Of a stretch of DNA of 64,000 nt, positions 36,482 to 45,960 are shown piece after piece. The position numbers were made by a program, and so were the translations under genes. This DNA is from Mucispirillum schaedleri. GTDB lineage: Bacteria; Chrysiogenota; Deferribacteres; Deferribacterales; Mucispirillaceae. The stretch covers positions 17,466-81,465 of the forward strand of contig CASEIN010000031.1 in NCBI GenBank assembly GCA_949287985.1. Reading direction: 5' to 3'. Numbering within the stretch: the stretch's first letter is position 1; each line of letters begins with the position of its first letter. The notes under the pieces are model-generated. The model saw only the letters and a program-made list of their open reading frames with translations, was not told the origin of the DNA and did not search any database.

Positions 36482-37415
36482 CGAGCATAAAGGGGAAAAA
36501 ACAAAAGCCACAAAAGTAGCAATTACAGTAGCATTTTGTTTAGCAGTATCTAAAGCAGTAGTTGGGTTTATTACTGGCTCTCTTTCAATTCTCTCATCAG
36601 CAGTAGATTCTATTTTAGATATTGCAGCATCATTTTTTAACTTTATAGCCATAAAAAAAGCAGAAGAACCAGCAGATACAGGTCATCAATATGGTCATGG
36701 CAAATATGAAGCAATGGCAACATTTATACAGTCTATAATCATATTTGTATCAGGCTTATTTATCTTAATTTCAGCATGGGATAAATTTATCCATAATAAA
36801 CACCCTGAAGTATCAAATGCCGGCTTTGTGGTAATGGGTATTTCTATTGGGGCTACTGTATTTTTAACAATCTATCTTCGCTATATGGCAAAAAAAGAAA
36901 ATTCTTTAGTGCTTGAAGCAGATGCTATGCACTACTCTATAGATTTATATACAAATATAGGCATATTAATAGCTTTATTTATTATTAAATATACTGGTCT
37001 TACGGTAATAGATTCCATAGTAGCAGCCATAGTTGCAGTATATATTATATTTTCTGCCATAAAATTAAGTTTACAGGTATCAAAACAGCTGCTAGATTCA
37101 AGTATTGAAGAAGAAGTATATAACAAGCTTGTAAAAGTATTAGAAAGTTTTGGGGAATATCATCTTGATTTTCACAGGCTTAGAACAAGAAGTGCAGGTA
37201 ATGAAATATTTATAGACATGCACTTAACACTATGCAGAAAACTAACTCTTGAAGAAGTGCATCAAATAACAGATATAATAGAGCATGCCATATCAAAAGA
37301 AATAAAAGGTGCAGATGTTACAATACATCCCGAACCATGTGAACACACTGGCGATGATGATAGTGAATGTAACTCAAAAAGAATAAGGCAGGGGCTTGAA
37401 AAATTACAGGTTTAA
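36465..37415 (+). CDS. Cation diffusion facilitator (CDF) efflux protein
   Basis: 316 residues: six membrane helices and a C-terminal cytoplasmic domain. CDF proteins export divalent metals (Zn, Fe, Mn, Co) in exchange for protons. The transport-site motifs are present: SSAVDSILDIAAS in helix 2 and ADAMHYSIDLYTN in helix 5 (HxxxD). HQYGHGKYEAMA marks the loop after helix 2, and the C-terminal domain has several His. An Asp-rich helix 2 site (D-x3-D, with D-x-G-H in the loop) is more like iron/zinc FieF exporters, but metal choice is inferred. Start at 36465 has AAAGG upstream. It converges on the SSS symporter gene with a one-base gap. Confidence 0.92.
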   Translation: METTANEHKGEKTKATKVAITVAFCLAVSKAVVGFITGSLSILSSAVDSILDIAASFFNFIAIKKAEEPADTGHQYGHGKYEAMATFIQSIIIFVSGLFILISAWDKFIHNKHPEVSNAGFVVMGISIGATVFLTIYLRYMAKKENSLVLEADAMHYSIDLYTNIGILIALFIIKYTGLTVIDSIVAAIVAVYIIFSAIKLSLQVSKQLLDSSIEEEVYNKLVKVLESFGEYHLDFHRLRTRSAGNEIFIDMHLTLCRKLTLEEVHQITDIIEHAISKEIKGADVTIHPEPCEHTGDDDSECNSKRIRQGLEKLQV

Positions 37416-37416
37416 T

Positions 37417-38850
37417 TTACTCCCCTTTATAGCCTGATTTTAAATCTTGAATTTTCTCATTTTCCTTTTTAGTTATTAAGCTTACACCAATATATATAAT
37501 GGCAGATATACATATTCCTGTTATAGCCTGCGATGCAGACTGGACTTTCCAAAATACAGGAAGTGAAATACCCTGCACTATTAACAGGTTATAAACTGCA
37601 AATACAACACCAAAAATCATGGAAGCAACAGCACCGTAAGAGTTGCCACGTTTCCAAAAAAAGCCCATTACTAATGGAATAAATACACCACTTGTAATAA
37701 TATCTGAAGCTACAAAAGAAAGTTTTAATATAGAACGGACGGCAACAGCTAGAAAAATAGCAATAATAGCAACAATAAATGTAGATAGCCTTGATATAAA
37801 CATAAGTTTTTCTTCACTGTATTCTTTTGGTGCAATATCCAAGCTTATAGTCATAGCAGCAGTATTTATTAATGAATCCATTGTAGACATAACAGCAGCA
37901 GAAAGCCCAAGAAAAACAAATGCACCTAAAATAGGGTTCATATAGTTAGTAACAATAGCAGCAACAACACCACCTTTTGGAAAATCAGGAAATAAAGCAA
38001 TGGATACCATACCAGTAAATACAACTATTAAATATAATGGAATATATATAAAAAAGCTCATTACAGCCATTTTTGTAGCATCATTTTGTGTTTTAGCTGC
38101 ACTAATTCGTTGCCATACATTTGCCTGTATTACCCAGGAAAGACCAAATGTAATAACAAATACCATATTTTTTTCAAAACCGTAGGAAAATGAAAAAAAG
38201 TTCTCATAACCTTCTTTTAAAGATGCTGCATTATATATATTATCTAACCCACCTGAGAAATAAAAAGCAGTTACTAATACAATAGCGGCAGAAATAAAAA
38301 ACAGCACAAATTGTATAATATCAGTAATAACTACCCCTTTAAACCCACCAAATATGGAATATATTACAACAATAGATGTGCCTAAAATCACTGAATATAC
38401 ATAATCTATACCAAGATAAACGCTAAATATTTCGCCAATACCCACCATTTGCACAGCAGCATTTAATGTCATAAAAAATAAAATCATTATAGCAAGAATT
38501 TTGGCAGTAAAAGGAGAATAACGTGTCTGCATTATTTGACCTTGAGTTAAAAAACCAATACGGCGAATAAATGCAGAGCCTAGTATCATAACAAAAGTGG
38601 AAGCAAGCACAGGCATACCGTATATCCAAAAAGCAGACATACCTTCTTTATAGGCAGAATCAGCTGTTTCTATGGCTGAGCCTGCTCCCCACCAGGAAGC
38701 AATAAAGGTAATAGATAACGCCCAAAAAGGCAGTGTTCTTCCTGCAAAGAAAAAATCCAGTGTATTTCTGCTTTTTTTCTCACGAAATACAACTAAAAGT
38801 AGAACAGCAAAATATAAGATTAATAAAATCAATGAAAATATTTTTAACAT
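37417..38850 (-). CDS. Sodium:solute symporter (SSS family)
   Basis: 477 residues with about 13 membrane helices of the LeuT-like sodium:solute symporter family. Pattern: LDFFFAGRTLPFWALSITFIASWWGAGSAIETADSAYKEG at the start, then GEIFSVYLGIDYVYSVILGTSIVVIYSIFGGFKGVVITDIIQF, and the sodium-site helix LGLSAAVMSTMDSLINTAAM. Substrates in this family include proline, pantothenate, sugars and carboxylates; I cannot choose. The gene stands alone on the minus strand between two plus-strand operons. Confidence 0.92.
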   Translation of the reverse strand: MLKIFSLILLILYFAVLLLVVFREKKSRNTLDFFFAGRTLPFWALSITFIASWWGAGSAIETADSAYKEGMSAFWIYGMPVLASTFVMILGSAFIRRIGFLTQGQIMQTRYSPFTAKILAIMILFFMTLNAAVQMVGIGEIFSVYLGIDYVYSVILGTSIVVIYSIFGGFKGVVITDIIQFVLFFISAAIVLVTAFYFSGGLDNIYNAASLKEGYENFFSFSYGFEKNMVFVITFGLSWVIQANVWQRISAAKTQNDATKMAVMSFFIYIPLYLIVVFTGMVSIALFPDFPKGGVVAAIVTNYMNPILGAFVFLGLSAAVMSTMDSLINTAAMTISLDIAPKEYSEEKLMFISRLSTFIVAIIAIFLAVAVRSILKLSFVASDIITSGVFIPLVMGFFWKRGNSYGAVASMIFGVVFAVYNLLIVQGISLPVFWKVQSASQAITGICISAIIYIGVSLITKKENEKIQDLKSGYKGE

Positions 38851-38960
38851 AGATTGATTATATTTATATTAATAATAATTTTCAAGTATAATATTAACCA
38901 TAAGACAAATAAGTAAATAATGTATTACAATATTAATAATGTAGATTTAAATAATTTTGT

Positions 38961-38989
38961 TTTACAAAAAAAGTGCAGGGTGGTATATT
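38961..38989 (+). promoter_or_regulatory. Promoter of the dnaE operon
   Basis: TTTACA (38961-38966), a 17-base spacer, TATATT (38984-38989) preceded by TGG, giving an extended -10. Nineteen bases separate it from the start of the small gene before dnaE. Confidence 0.7.
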
Positions 38990-39007
38990 TAAATTAAGTG
39001 GTGGTAA

Positions 39008-39250
39008 ATGAGTAATATTATATTATTAGAACTAGAAGAAGATATTCGTTTAGCAGCAGTAATTGTTGCAAGGAATAGAAATATTATATTAAAAGCTTAT
39101 AAAGCTTATAAAGAATATGAAAAAGATATAAAAAAAGATGATGTTGTTTACTCATCAAATAAACAGGAAAGTGATGAGCATAACTTTTTTTATATAAAAA
39201 AACCATATACAGCCCATGAGCTTCTTCAATTAATCAATGGAGATAAATAA
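39008..39250 (+). CDS. Small protein resembling the end of a receiver domain
   Basis: 80 residues, cytosolic. The C-terminus FFYIKKPYTAHELLQLI resembles the last strand and helix of response-regulator receiver domains (K-P-[FY]-T-x-x-E-L-L). The phosphoacceptor Asp region is not present and the length is about two thirds of a receiver, so it would be a pseudo-receiver at best. It has a GTGG-type ribosome binding site after a clear promoter. It ends one base before the preferred dnaE start, so it may serve mainly as a translated leader for dnaE. Confidence 0.6.
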   Translation: MSNIILLELEEDIRLAAVIVARNRNIILKAYKAYKEYEKDIKKDDVVYSSNKQESDEHNFFYIKKPYTAHELLQLINGDK

Positions 39251-39251
39251 A

Positions 39252-42200
39252 ATGGATAAAGATAATAATACAGATATGAAGCATACAGAAGAAAAAGAGC
39301 GAAACTTTGTGCATCTTCATTTACATACTGCATTTTCTGCCCTTGATGGTGCTATAAAAATAGAAAAGTTAGCGGAAAGTTTGAAGGAAAAAGGTATGGA
39401 TATGTGTGCCATTACAGACCATGGAGTAATGTATGGTATTATAGATTTTTATAAAACCATGAAAAAATACGATATAAAGCCTATTATTGGAAGTGAGTTT
39501 TATATTGCACCAGACAGCAGGCATAATAAGAAAGACCACTATAAAGTGGGAGATGATACAAATTACCATTTAGTGCTTTTAGCAGAAAATAACGAAGGCC
39601 TGCAAAATTTATATAAACTTTCAACACTTGGTTTTTTAGAAGGGTTTTATAGAAAACCTAGAATTGATAAAGAAATTTTAAAGCAGTATTCAAAGGGAAT
39701 AATTGCTCTTTCTGCCTGTCTTGGTGGTGAAATAAGCCGTAAATTTTTAAAAGAAGGCTATGATGCAGCTAAAAAAGCAGCAATAGAATATGATGAGATA
39801 CTTGGCAGAGGCAACTATTTTTTAGAAATACAGGAAAACGGTATCCCTGAGCAGAAAATAGTAAATAATCAGTTAATACAAATATCAAAAGAAACAGGTA
39901 TACCACTTGTTGCAACATGCGACAGCCACTATTTAAATAAGGAAGATTATTCATCGCATAATATATTAATGCAAATACAGCTTGGGCAGATTGGCGAAGA
40001 AAAACGAAAACCAAGGCTTAAGCCAATAGATGCAAATCAGGAAATAAAAACAGAAGCACCTAAAAGTTTAGAAGGCGATGTTAACGGCTATCTTGCTATG
40101 GAAGATGATTTAGATGATTTAAGCAGAAGCACATCCGATACCATAGACCCAGCTATAATGCATTCTAGAAGTGGCAAAATGGAATACTCCAGCATGCTTT
40201 ATGTTAAAAGTGTTGATGAAATATACCATGATTTTGCATACTGTTTAGAAGCTGTGGAAAATACGGTAAAAATAGGTAAAAGATGTAATGTAGATATTAC
40301 TTTTGGTGTAAACCACCTGCCTTTATATGAAGTGCCAGAAGGTTATACATTAAAATCATACTTTATAGAATTAGCAGAAAAAGGGCTTGAAGAACGCCTT
40401 AAAAAAGTGCCACAGGAACAGCACCATATATACCATGAAAGGTTAAAATACGAGCTTGATATTATTATAATGAAAGGCTTTGATGCTTACTTTTTAATAG
40501 TGTGGGATTTTATTAATTATTCCAGAAAAAATAATATTCCAGTAGGTCCTGGCAGGGGCTCTGGTGCTGGTTCACTAGTTGCATATTCATTGACTATTAC
40601 AGATATAGACCCTATTCGTTTTAAGCTTTTCTTTGAAAGGTTTTTAAACCCAGAGCGAACAAGTATGCCTGACTTTGATATAGATTTTTGTGTGCGTGGC
40701 AGAGAGGAAGTTATAAAGTATGTTACATCAAAATATGGTTCAGACAGGGTTTCTCAAATTGTAACATTTGGCACATTAAAGCCAAAAAACGCTGTAAGAG
40801 ATGTATGCAGGGTATATAATACGCCACTTGTAGAAGTTAATAAACTTGCAAAATCTATTCCAGATGGTCCATCTATTACCACATTTCAAAAAGCATACGA
40901 TGCAGACCCAGAGCTTTATGACAGGTTTAAAAACATAGAGCATGGGGAAGAAATCCGTAAGCACAGCGAAAATTTAGAAGGGCTTATAAGGCAGGTGGGA
41001 ATCCATGCTGCTGGTGTTGTAATAGCTGATAAGCCGTTAGTAGAATATGCTCCCCTTGCAAAAGGTCCTAAGGGTGAGGTAATTGTTCAGTTTGAAAAAA
41101 ACGCAGCAGAATCTGTTGGGCTTATTAAGTTTGACTTTTTAGGGCTTAAAAACTTAACTATTATTGATGAAGCAGTAAAAAGGATACATGAAAAAGTTGA
41201 TAAAGATTTTGATGTAAACCATTTAGCTTTAGATGATAAAGATGTATATGATATGCTGCAGCGTGGAGATACGGCAGGTGTTTTCCAGCTTGAAAGTACA
41301 GGTATGAAAAACCTGCTTAAAAAACTTCGTCCATCAGTTTTTGAAGATATAATTGCGGCAAACGCATTATACCGCCCGGGTCCAATTGACAGTGGTATGC
41401 TTGATAGTTTTATACGCAGAAAGCACGGTGAAGAAGAAGTAATATACCCATTTGAAGAAATAGAAGATATATTAAAAGAAACATATGGTGTCATCGTATA
41501 CCAAGAGCAGGTAATGCAGATTGCCCAAGTTTTAGGTGGCTATTCTCTTGGTGCTGCTGATAATCTTCGTCGAGCTATGGGTAAAAAGAAAAAAGAAGAA
41601 ATGGAGAAAAACAGGGCAGTATTTTTATATGGTGATGAAAGCAGAAATATTCCTGGCGTGCAAAAACTTGGCAAAGATGTTCAAAAAGCTTCAGATTTAT
41701 ATGATTTAATAGATAAATTTGCAGGCTATGGTTTTAATAAATCACACTCTGCAGCATACGCTTATATTGCATACCAGACTGCTTATTTAAAACTAAAATA
41801 TCCAAAAGAATATATGAGTGCATTATTATCTGTTTCTATTGATAATATTGATGATGTGGTAAAATATATTGAAGAATGCAGGAAAATGGGTATAAAAATT
41901 CTGCCGCCTAATATTAATAAAAGTTATTTTGATTTTAGAGTGGAAGATGATGGCATACGTTTTGGGCTTGGTGCTATTAAAAGTGTGGGGGAAGCTGCTA
42001 TTACTTCATTTATAGTAGAGCGAGAAAAAAACGGTGAATATAAAAACGTATACGATTTATGCAACAGAATGGACTTTAAATCAGCAGCCAATAAGAAAAC
42101 AATAGAGGCGTTTATCTATTCTGGGGCATTAGATTGTTTTGGAAAATCACGCCACCAAAACGCCTGTGTATATTTATCAGCCTTAGAGCAGGCAGCAGGC

Positions 42201-42995
42201 AGAGCAAAGGATAAAGAAAAAGGCTTTGGCTCTATTTTAGATTTTATATCTACAGAAGGTGATGAATATTACCCAGATGTTGAAGAGCTGCCAACAAAAG
42301 AGTTATTAGCAAGAGAAAAAGAAATACTAGGGTTTTACTATACAGACCACCCACTGCGAGAATACAGGGAGTTTATAGAATCCTTTGCTGAAGATATAGA
42401 TATAGTAAAATCAATGCGTGCAGAAAATGAAGTAATTGTTTGTGGTATGATAAAATCAGTAAAACACCATATAACAAAAACAAAAAAAGAAAAAATGGGG
42501 TTTTTAGAGTTAGAAGATGCAGCAAACAGTATAGAAGTTGTAGTATTTCCAAAAGTGTATATGGATAGTGTAATGCATTTGAAGGAAGATAATATAATCG
42601 CAGTTCGTGGAGTATTTAGCCCAAATCCAGATGATGAGAAGGGGGGCAGCCTGCAGGCAAGGAAAATAATGTCATTAGGTAAGGCTTTAGAAGAAAATGT
42701 AAGCTCCATAAATATTACTATTGATACATTAAAATCAACACCAGATAAGGTATTCCAAATAAAAACACTGCTTGCCAGGTTTAAAGGTGAACTTCCAGTG
42801 GAGATTACTTTTATTATAGATAATAACCGTGTAAAAGTAAACGTGCTTGAAGAACACTATGTATGCCCAGATACTGAATTTATAGAGCAGTTAAAGCAGG
42901 TTCCCGGTGTGGTGGATATATCATTTGGTATGATAGATGAAAATAACTATTATAATAAAAACTTTAACCATGATTATGCATTAGTAGAGGCTTAG
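39252..42995 (+). CDS. dnaE: DNA polymerase III alpha subunit
   Basis: 1247 residues, the replicative polymerase of the DnaE1 type. N-terminal PHP domain (HLHLHTAFSALDGA and ITDHGVMYG, about 15-280), then the C-family polymerase palm with its catalytic Asp motif PDFDIDFCVRGREEV, PGRGSGAGSLVAY, and GFNKSHSAAYAYIAYQTAYLK in the fingers. It ends with a helix-hairpin-helix region and an OB fold (VIVCGMIKSVKHHITKTKKEKMGFLELED). I prefer ATG 39252, which follows GGAG by nine bases and the upstream stop by one base; ATG 39237 would overlap the upstream gene. It leads a chain of four short-spaced genes. Confidence 0.97.
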   Translation: MDKDNNTDMKHTEEKERNFVHLHLHTAFSALDGAIKIEKLAESLKEKGMDMCAITDHGVMYGIIDFYKTMKKYDIKPIIGSEFYIAPDSRHNKKDHYKVGDDTNYHLVLLAENNEGLQNLYKLSTLGFLEGFYRKPRIDKEILKQYSKGIIALSACLGGEISRKFLKEGYDAAKKAAIEYDEILGRGNYFLEIQENGIPEQKIVNNQLIQISKETGIPLVATCDSHYLNKEDYSSHNILMQIQLGQIGEEKRKPRLKPIDANQEIKTEAPKSLEGDVNGYLAMEDDLDDLSRSTSDTIDPAIMHSRSGKMEYSSMLYVKSVDEIYHDFAYCLEAVENTVKIGKRCNVDITFGVNHLPLYEVPEGYTLKSYFIELAEKGLEERLKKVPQEQHHIYHERLKYELDIIIMKGFDAYFLIVWDFINYSRKNNIPVGPGRGSGAGSLVAYSLTITDIDPIRFKLFFERFLNPERTSMPDFDIDFCVRGREEVIKYVTSKYGSDRVSQIVTFGTLKPKNAVRDVCRVYNTPLVEVNKLAKSIPDGPSITTFQKAYDADPELYDRFKNIEHGEEIRKHSENLEGLIRQVGIHAAGVVIADKPLVEYAPLAKGPKGEVIVQFEKNAAESVGLIKFDFLGLKNLTIIDEAVKRIHEKVDKDFDVNHLALDDKDVYDMLQRGDTAGVFQLESTGMKNLLKKLRPSVFEDIIAANALYRPGPIDSGMLDSFIRRKHGEEEVIYPFEEIEDILKETYGVIVYQEQVMQIAQVLGGYSLGAADNLRRAMGKKKKEEMEKNRAVFLYGDESRNIPGVQKLGKDVQKASDLYDLIDKFAGYGFNKSHSAAYAYIAYQTAYLKLKYPKEYMSALLSVSIDNIDDVVKYIEECRKMGIKILPPNINKSYFDFRVEDDGIRFGLGAIKSVGEAAITSFIVEREKNGEYKNVYDLCNRMDFKSAANKKTIEAFIYSGALDCFGKSRHQNACVYLSALEQAAGRAKDKEKGFGSILDFISTEGDEYYPDVEELPTKELLAREKEILGFYYTDHPLREYREFIESFAEDIDIVKSMRAENEVIVCGMIKSVKHHITKTKKEKMGFLELEDAANSIEVVVFPKVYMDSVMHLKEDNIIAVRGVFSPNPDDEKGGSLQARKIMSLGKALEENVSSINITIDTLKSTPDKVFQIKTLLARFKGELPVEITFIIDNNRVKVNVLEEHYVCPDTEFIEQLKQVPGVVDISFGMIDENNYYNKNFNHDYALVEA

Positions 42996-43002
42996 GAAAG
43001 AT

Positions 43003-43842
43003 ATGAAGAAAGCATTAACAATAGCAGGAAGCGATAGTGGTGGCTGTGCAGGAATTCAGGCAGATATAAAAACCATGAGTGCATTAGGTGTTTTTGGAAT
43101 GAGTGCTATTACAGCAGTAACATCACAAAATACTTTAGGGGTTAGTCATATTGAAGAATTAAGTGTTAAATCAGTTACAACACAGATTGAAGCAATATAT
43201 GATGATTTAACACCAGATGCTATTAAAAGTGGTATGCTTTTTTCAAAGGATATTATAATGGCAGTTTATGAAGTATTAAGCAGGCGAAATAAAGTGCCAT
43301 ATGTGCTTGACCCTGTAATGGTTGCTACAACTGGAGCAAAGCTTTTGCAAGATGATGCTATAGAAGTGATGATAGAAAAACTTTTTCCACTGGCTGATAT
43401 TGTAACACCAAATATACCAGAGGCAGAGCTTATTAGTGGTATAAAAATATCAAGCCAAAAAGATGTTGATGAGGCATGCAGAATAATAAAAGGAAAGGGT
43501 GTAAAAAATGTTATTATTAAAGGCGGCCATTTTGAAAACAGTGAAGAATCAGTAGATACATTATATGATGGTCAAAACCACTATGAAATAGCAAGCACAA
43601 GGGTGGATACAAAAAATACACATGGAACAGGCTGCACATATTCTGCTGCTATTACTTCATACTTAGCATTAGGGTTTAATATGCTTGAATCATGCAAGTA
43701 TGCAAAGCAGTATATTACAACAGCAATAATTTATGGGGCAGAGCTTAATTTAGGAAAGGGTAGTGGACCTGTTAACCATTTTTTTGAAAATGTAAAAAAT
43801 AACGATGGAACAATATCATTTGGGAGCTGTTCCTGTGGGTAA
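43003..43842 (+). CDS. thiD: Hydroxymethylpyrimidine (phosphate) kinase
   Basis: 279 residues, ribokinase fold. It phosphorylates HMP and HMP-P to HMP-PP for thiamine synthesis. Recognised by TIAGSDSGGCAGIQADIKTMSALGVFGMSAITAVTSQNT, DAIKSGML, PYVLDPVMVATTGAKLL, VTPNIPEAELISG and the catalytic THGTGCTYSAAIT. It begins 7 bases after dnaE. The usual ThiD length is about 265; the extra C-terminal residues overlap the next gene. No TPP riboswitch is visible, as the gene is internal to the dnaE operon. Confidence 0.95.
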   Translation: MKKALTIAGSDSGGCAGIQADIKTMSALGVFGMSAITAVTSQNTLGVSHIEELSVKSVTTQIEAIYDDLTPDAIKSGMLFSKDIIMAVYEVLSRRNKVPYVLDPVMVATTGAKLLQDDAIEVMIEKLFPLADIVTPNIPEAELISGIKISSQKDVDEACRIIKGKGVKNVIIKGGHFENSEESVDTLYDGQNHYEIASTRVDTKNTHGTGCTYSAAITSYLALGFNMLESCKYAKQYITTAIIYGAELNLGKGSGPVNHFFENVKNNDGTISFGSCSCG

Positions 43843-44569
43843 TATTTATAAAGAGTATGACTTTTTTGCATATTTTTATAATAAATACTGGATGGCTTCT
43901 TCCCCTAAATATTTTAGGGAAGCGTTAGAATTACTGCTTTATAAATATTTAAAAAAGGGCGATAATATATTAGATTTATGCTGCGGCACTGGTCATATGG
44001 CATATTATTTTGAATCAGACGGTTATAATGTTTGTGGAATAGACGGTTCAAAAGCTATGCTTGATTATGCAAAAAATAATGCTAAAAAAAGCAAATTTTT
44101 TCAAATGGACGCAAGAGATTTTGTGCTTGATAGTAATTTTAAGGCAGTAACATGTCTTTTTGACAGTATAAACCATATATTATGTGAAGAAGATTTACTA
44201 AAAGTCTTTAAAAATGTATATAACCATTTGGAAGATGACGGCATATTTTTATTTGATGTAAATTCATATGAATCATGTCAGGAAGTATCACTAGGTGATA
44301 TTACAGCAGTGGAAGAAGAAAATGTATTTATATCAAAAGGCATATTTGATGAAAAAGAAAATATGATATCATATAATCTTACTACTTTTATAAAGGAAGA
44401 AGATAAATGGATTAGGCAGGATAGCTGTGTATATGAAAAATATTATAATGAAAAAATAATAACAAGCCTGTTAAAAAAAGCAGGTTTTAGCAGTATCAAT
44501 ATTATTTTTGGCATAGATATTGAAATAGAAGCTTTAGAAGACAGGATATTTTTTACAGTATGGAAATAG
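43835..44569 (+). CDS. Class I SAM-dependent methyltransferase
   Basis: 244 residues. A Rossmann-type methyltransferase with motif I as ILDLCCGTGHMAYYF, the acidic motif II end as VCGIDGSKAML, motif III as FFQMDARDF and a motif IV region VTCLFDSINHIL. The C-terminal half resembles small-molecule methyltransferases of the UbiE/glycine-sarcosine kind, but the substrate is unknown. The start is most likely GTG at 43835, eight bases after GGGAG; the ATG at 43805 would lie deeper inside thiD. It overlaps thiD by 8 bases and the next gene starts one base after its stop. Confidence 0.85.
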   Translation: MGNIYKEYDFFAYFYNKYWMASSPKYFREALELLLYKYLKKGDNILDLCCGTGHMAYYFESDGYNVCGIDGSKAMLDYAKNNAKKSKFFQMDARDFVLDSNFKAVTCLFDSINHILCEEDLLKVFKNVYNHLEDDGIFLFDVNSYESCQEVSLGDITAVEEENVFISKGIFDEKENMISYNLTTFIKEEDKWIRQDSCVYEKYYNEKIITSLLKKAGFSSINIIFGIDIEIEALEDRIFFTVWK

Positions 44570-44570
44570 T

Positions 44571-45947
44571 ATGAAAAAATTAAGTTTAGTTATTATCTAC
44601 TTATTGTTATTGCTGCCAGTTTCTTTGTTTGCTCAAGAACTGCAGGGTATAGGTTATGGGAATACCACAGAGGAAGCAAAAGAGGAAGCATTAGCAGACC
44701 TTTCATCTGCTATAAAAGTGCAGGTATTTTCAAAACACGAGCAGACTACTATAAAAAGTAATGATAAAGTATCATCTGATTATACCAGGTGGACAAAGCT
44801 TTCTACAAATGTACCGCTTATAAGCCCATCAATTTATTATTCAAAAGAAAACGGCAAACGTAAAGCAACTGCTGTTCTTGATAAACCAGAGCTTTATAGC
44901 GATAAACTATCAAGTATAGCAGAAAAGATTGATACTATAACAAAAGATGTAAAACAAGGTGGCGATAAATCACTAAATTACAGGCTTTTAACATCTGTTC
45001 AGCCACTTTATGATGAATATGAAAGCTATCAGGTAGTGGCTGATGTGTTAGGTATTGATTATAGAAAACCACAGATAAGTTCTGCCCAAGCATTAAATAT
45101 GCTTTTAGAGCTGCAGACTGCTCCACCATCACTGGAGGTGGCAGCAGAAGTGCTCACAAAAGAGATGAATGAAAAAAATATATATGTTGTTCCAGTTTTA
45201 TATGCAGGCAGGGAAAATATAACAGAGTTTGGGGCATTTTTTAAAGATATGCTTTCTACAAAAGTAAATTCTGTAGAGGTGGAGGAAGATGCATCAAACA
45301 AATTAAAATGCACATACACTTTGAGTGGTGGCGATATAGTTGTGGCATGTTCTCTAATTACAGGTGTATCAAAAGTGCTAAAATCATCGGCTGTAAAAAT
45401 CCCAAAAGAGCTTGTAGCTATGGAGTCTGTTCCTAAGCAGGATACTACATCTATTTTAAATTCATACACGCCGCCAAAAACAGATTATAAGTTATGGATT
45501 AAAATATCTACAGATGGGGACGCATCATTTTTACGAGAAAACGAGCCTTTCTCATTGCTTGTAAAAGCAAATAAACCAGGCTATGTATATTTTTTAACTG
45601 TAAATAACGGCGATGGTGGGGAAGCCAATGTGTTGCTTCTTGACTGGAACAATAAGTTTATAAAGTATATAGATAAAGACCATGTAAATAAATGGGTAAG
45701 TTTAGGTCAGTTTAGAGTGCATGCACCATTTGGCAGTGAAACATTGTATGCTTTTGGGCTTGAGAAAGAGCCACTGCCAGAATACATTGTGCCAGAATAT
45801 ACACTGGATAAAATAGGCTATTTAAGAAACGTTCGCCCTGAAGTGCTTATGCAGGATATGTTATATCTTTTTAAAAGGCAGCAGGGAGATAAAACTATGA
45901 CATCTATTACTTATTCCACAGCACCAAACAGGAAAAAGGTAAAATAA
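44571..45947 (+). CDS. Exported LPP20/DUF4384-like protein
   Basis: 458 residues with a signal peptide (cleavage near LFAQ, residue 22). Residues about 23-115 resemble the LPP20/FlgO-like domain (GIGYGNTTEEAKEEALADLSSAIKVQV, then RKATAVLDK). Residues about 300-420 match the DUF4384 pattern (DGDASFLRENEPFSLLVKANKPGYVYFLTVNNGDGGEANVLL), a beta-sandwich often found in envelope or signalling proteins. The middle is unassigned. It begins one base after the methyltransferase and precedes the exported WD40 gene by 13 bases, so the two probably work together in the periplasm. Confidence 0.75.
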   Translation: MKKLSLVIIYLLLLLPVSLFAQELQGIGYGNTTEEAKEEALADLSSAIKVQVFSKHEQTTIKSNDKVSSDYTRWTKLSTNVPLISPSIYYSKENGKRKATAVLDKPELYSDKLSSIAEKIDTITKDVKQGGDKSLNYRLLTSVQPLYDEYESYQVVADVLGIDYRKPQISSAQALNMLLELQTAPPSLEVAAEVLTKEMNEKNIYVVPVLYAGRENITEFGAFFKDMLSTKVNSVEVEEDASNKLKCTYTLSGGDIVVACSLITGVSKVLKSSAVKIPKELVAMESVPKQDTTSILNSYTPPKTDYKLWIKISTDGDASFLRENEPFSLLVKANKPGYVYFLTVNNGDGGEANVLLLDWNNKFIKYIDKDHVNKWVSLGQFRVHAPFGSETLYAFGLEKEPLPEYIVPEYTLDKIGYLRNVRPEVLMQDMLYLFKRQQGDKTMTSITYSTAPNRKKVK

Positions 45948-45960
45948 TTAAGGGCAGATT

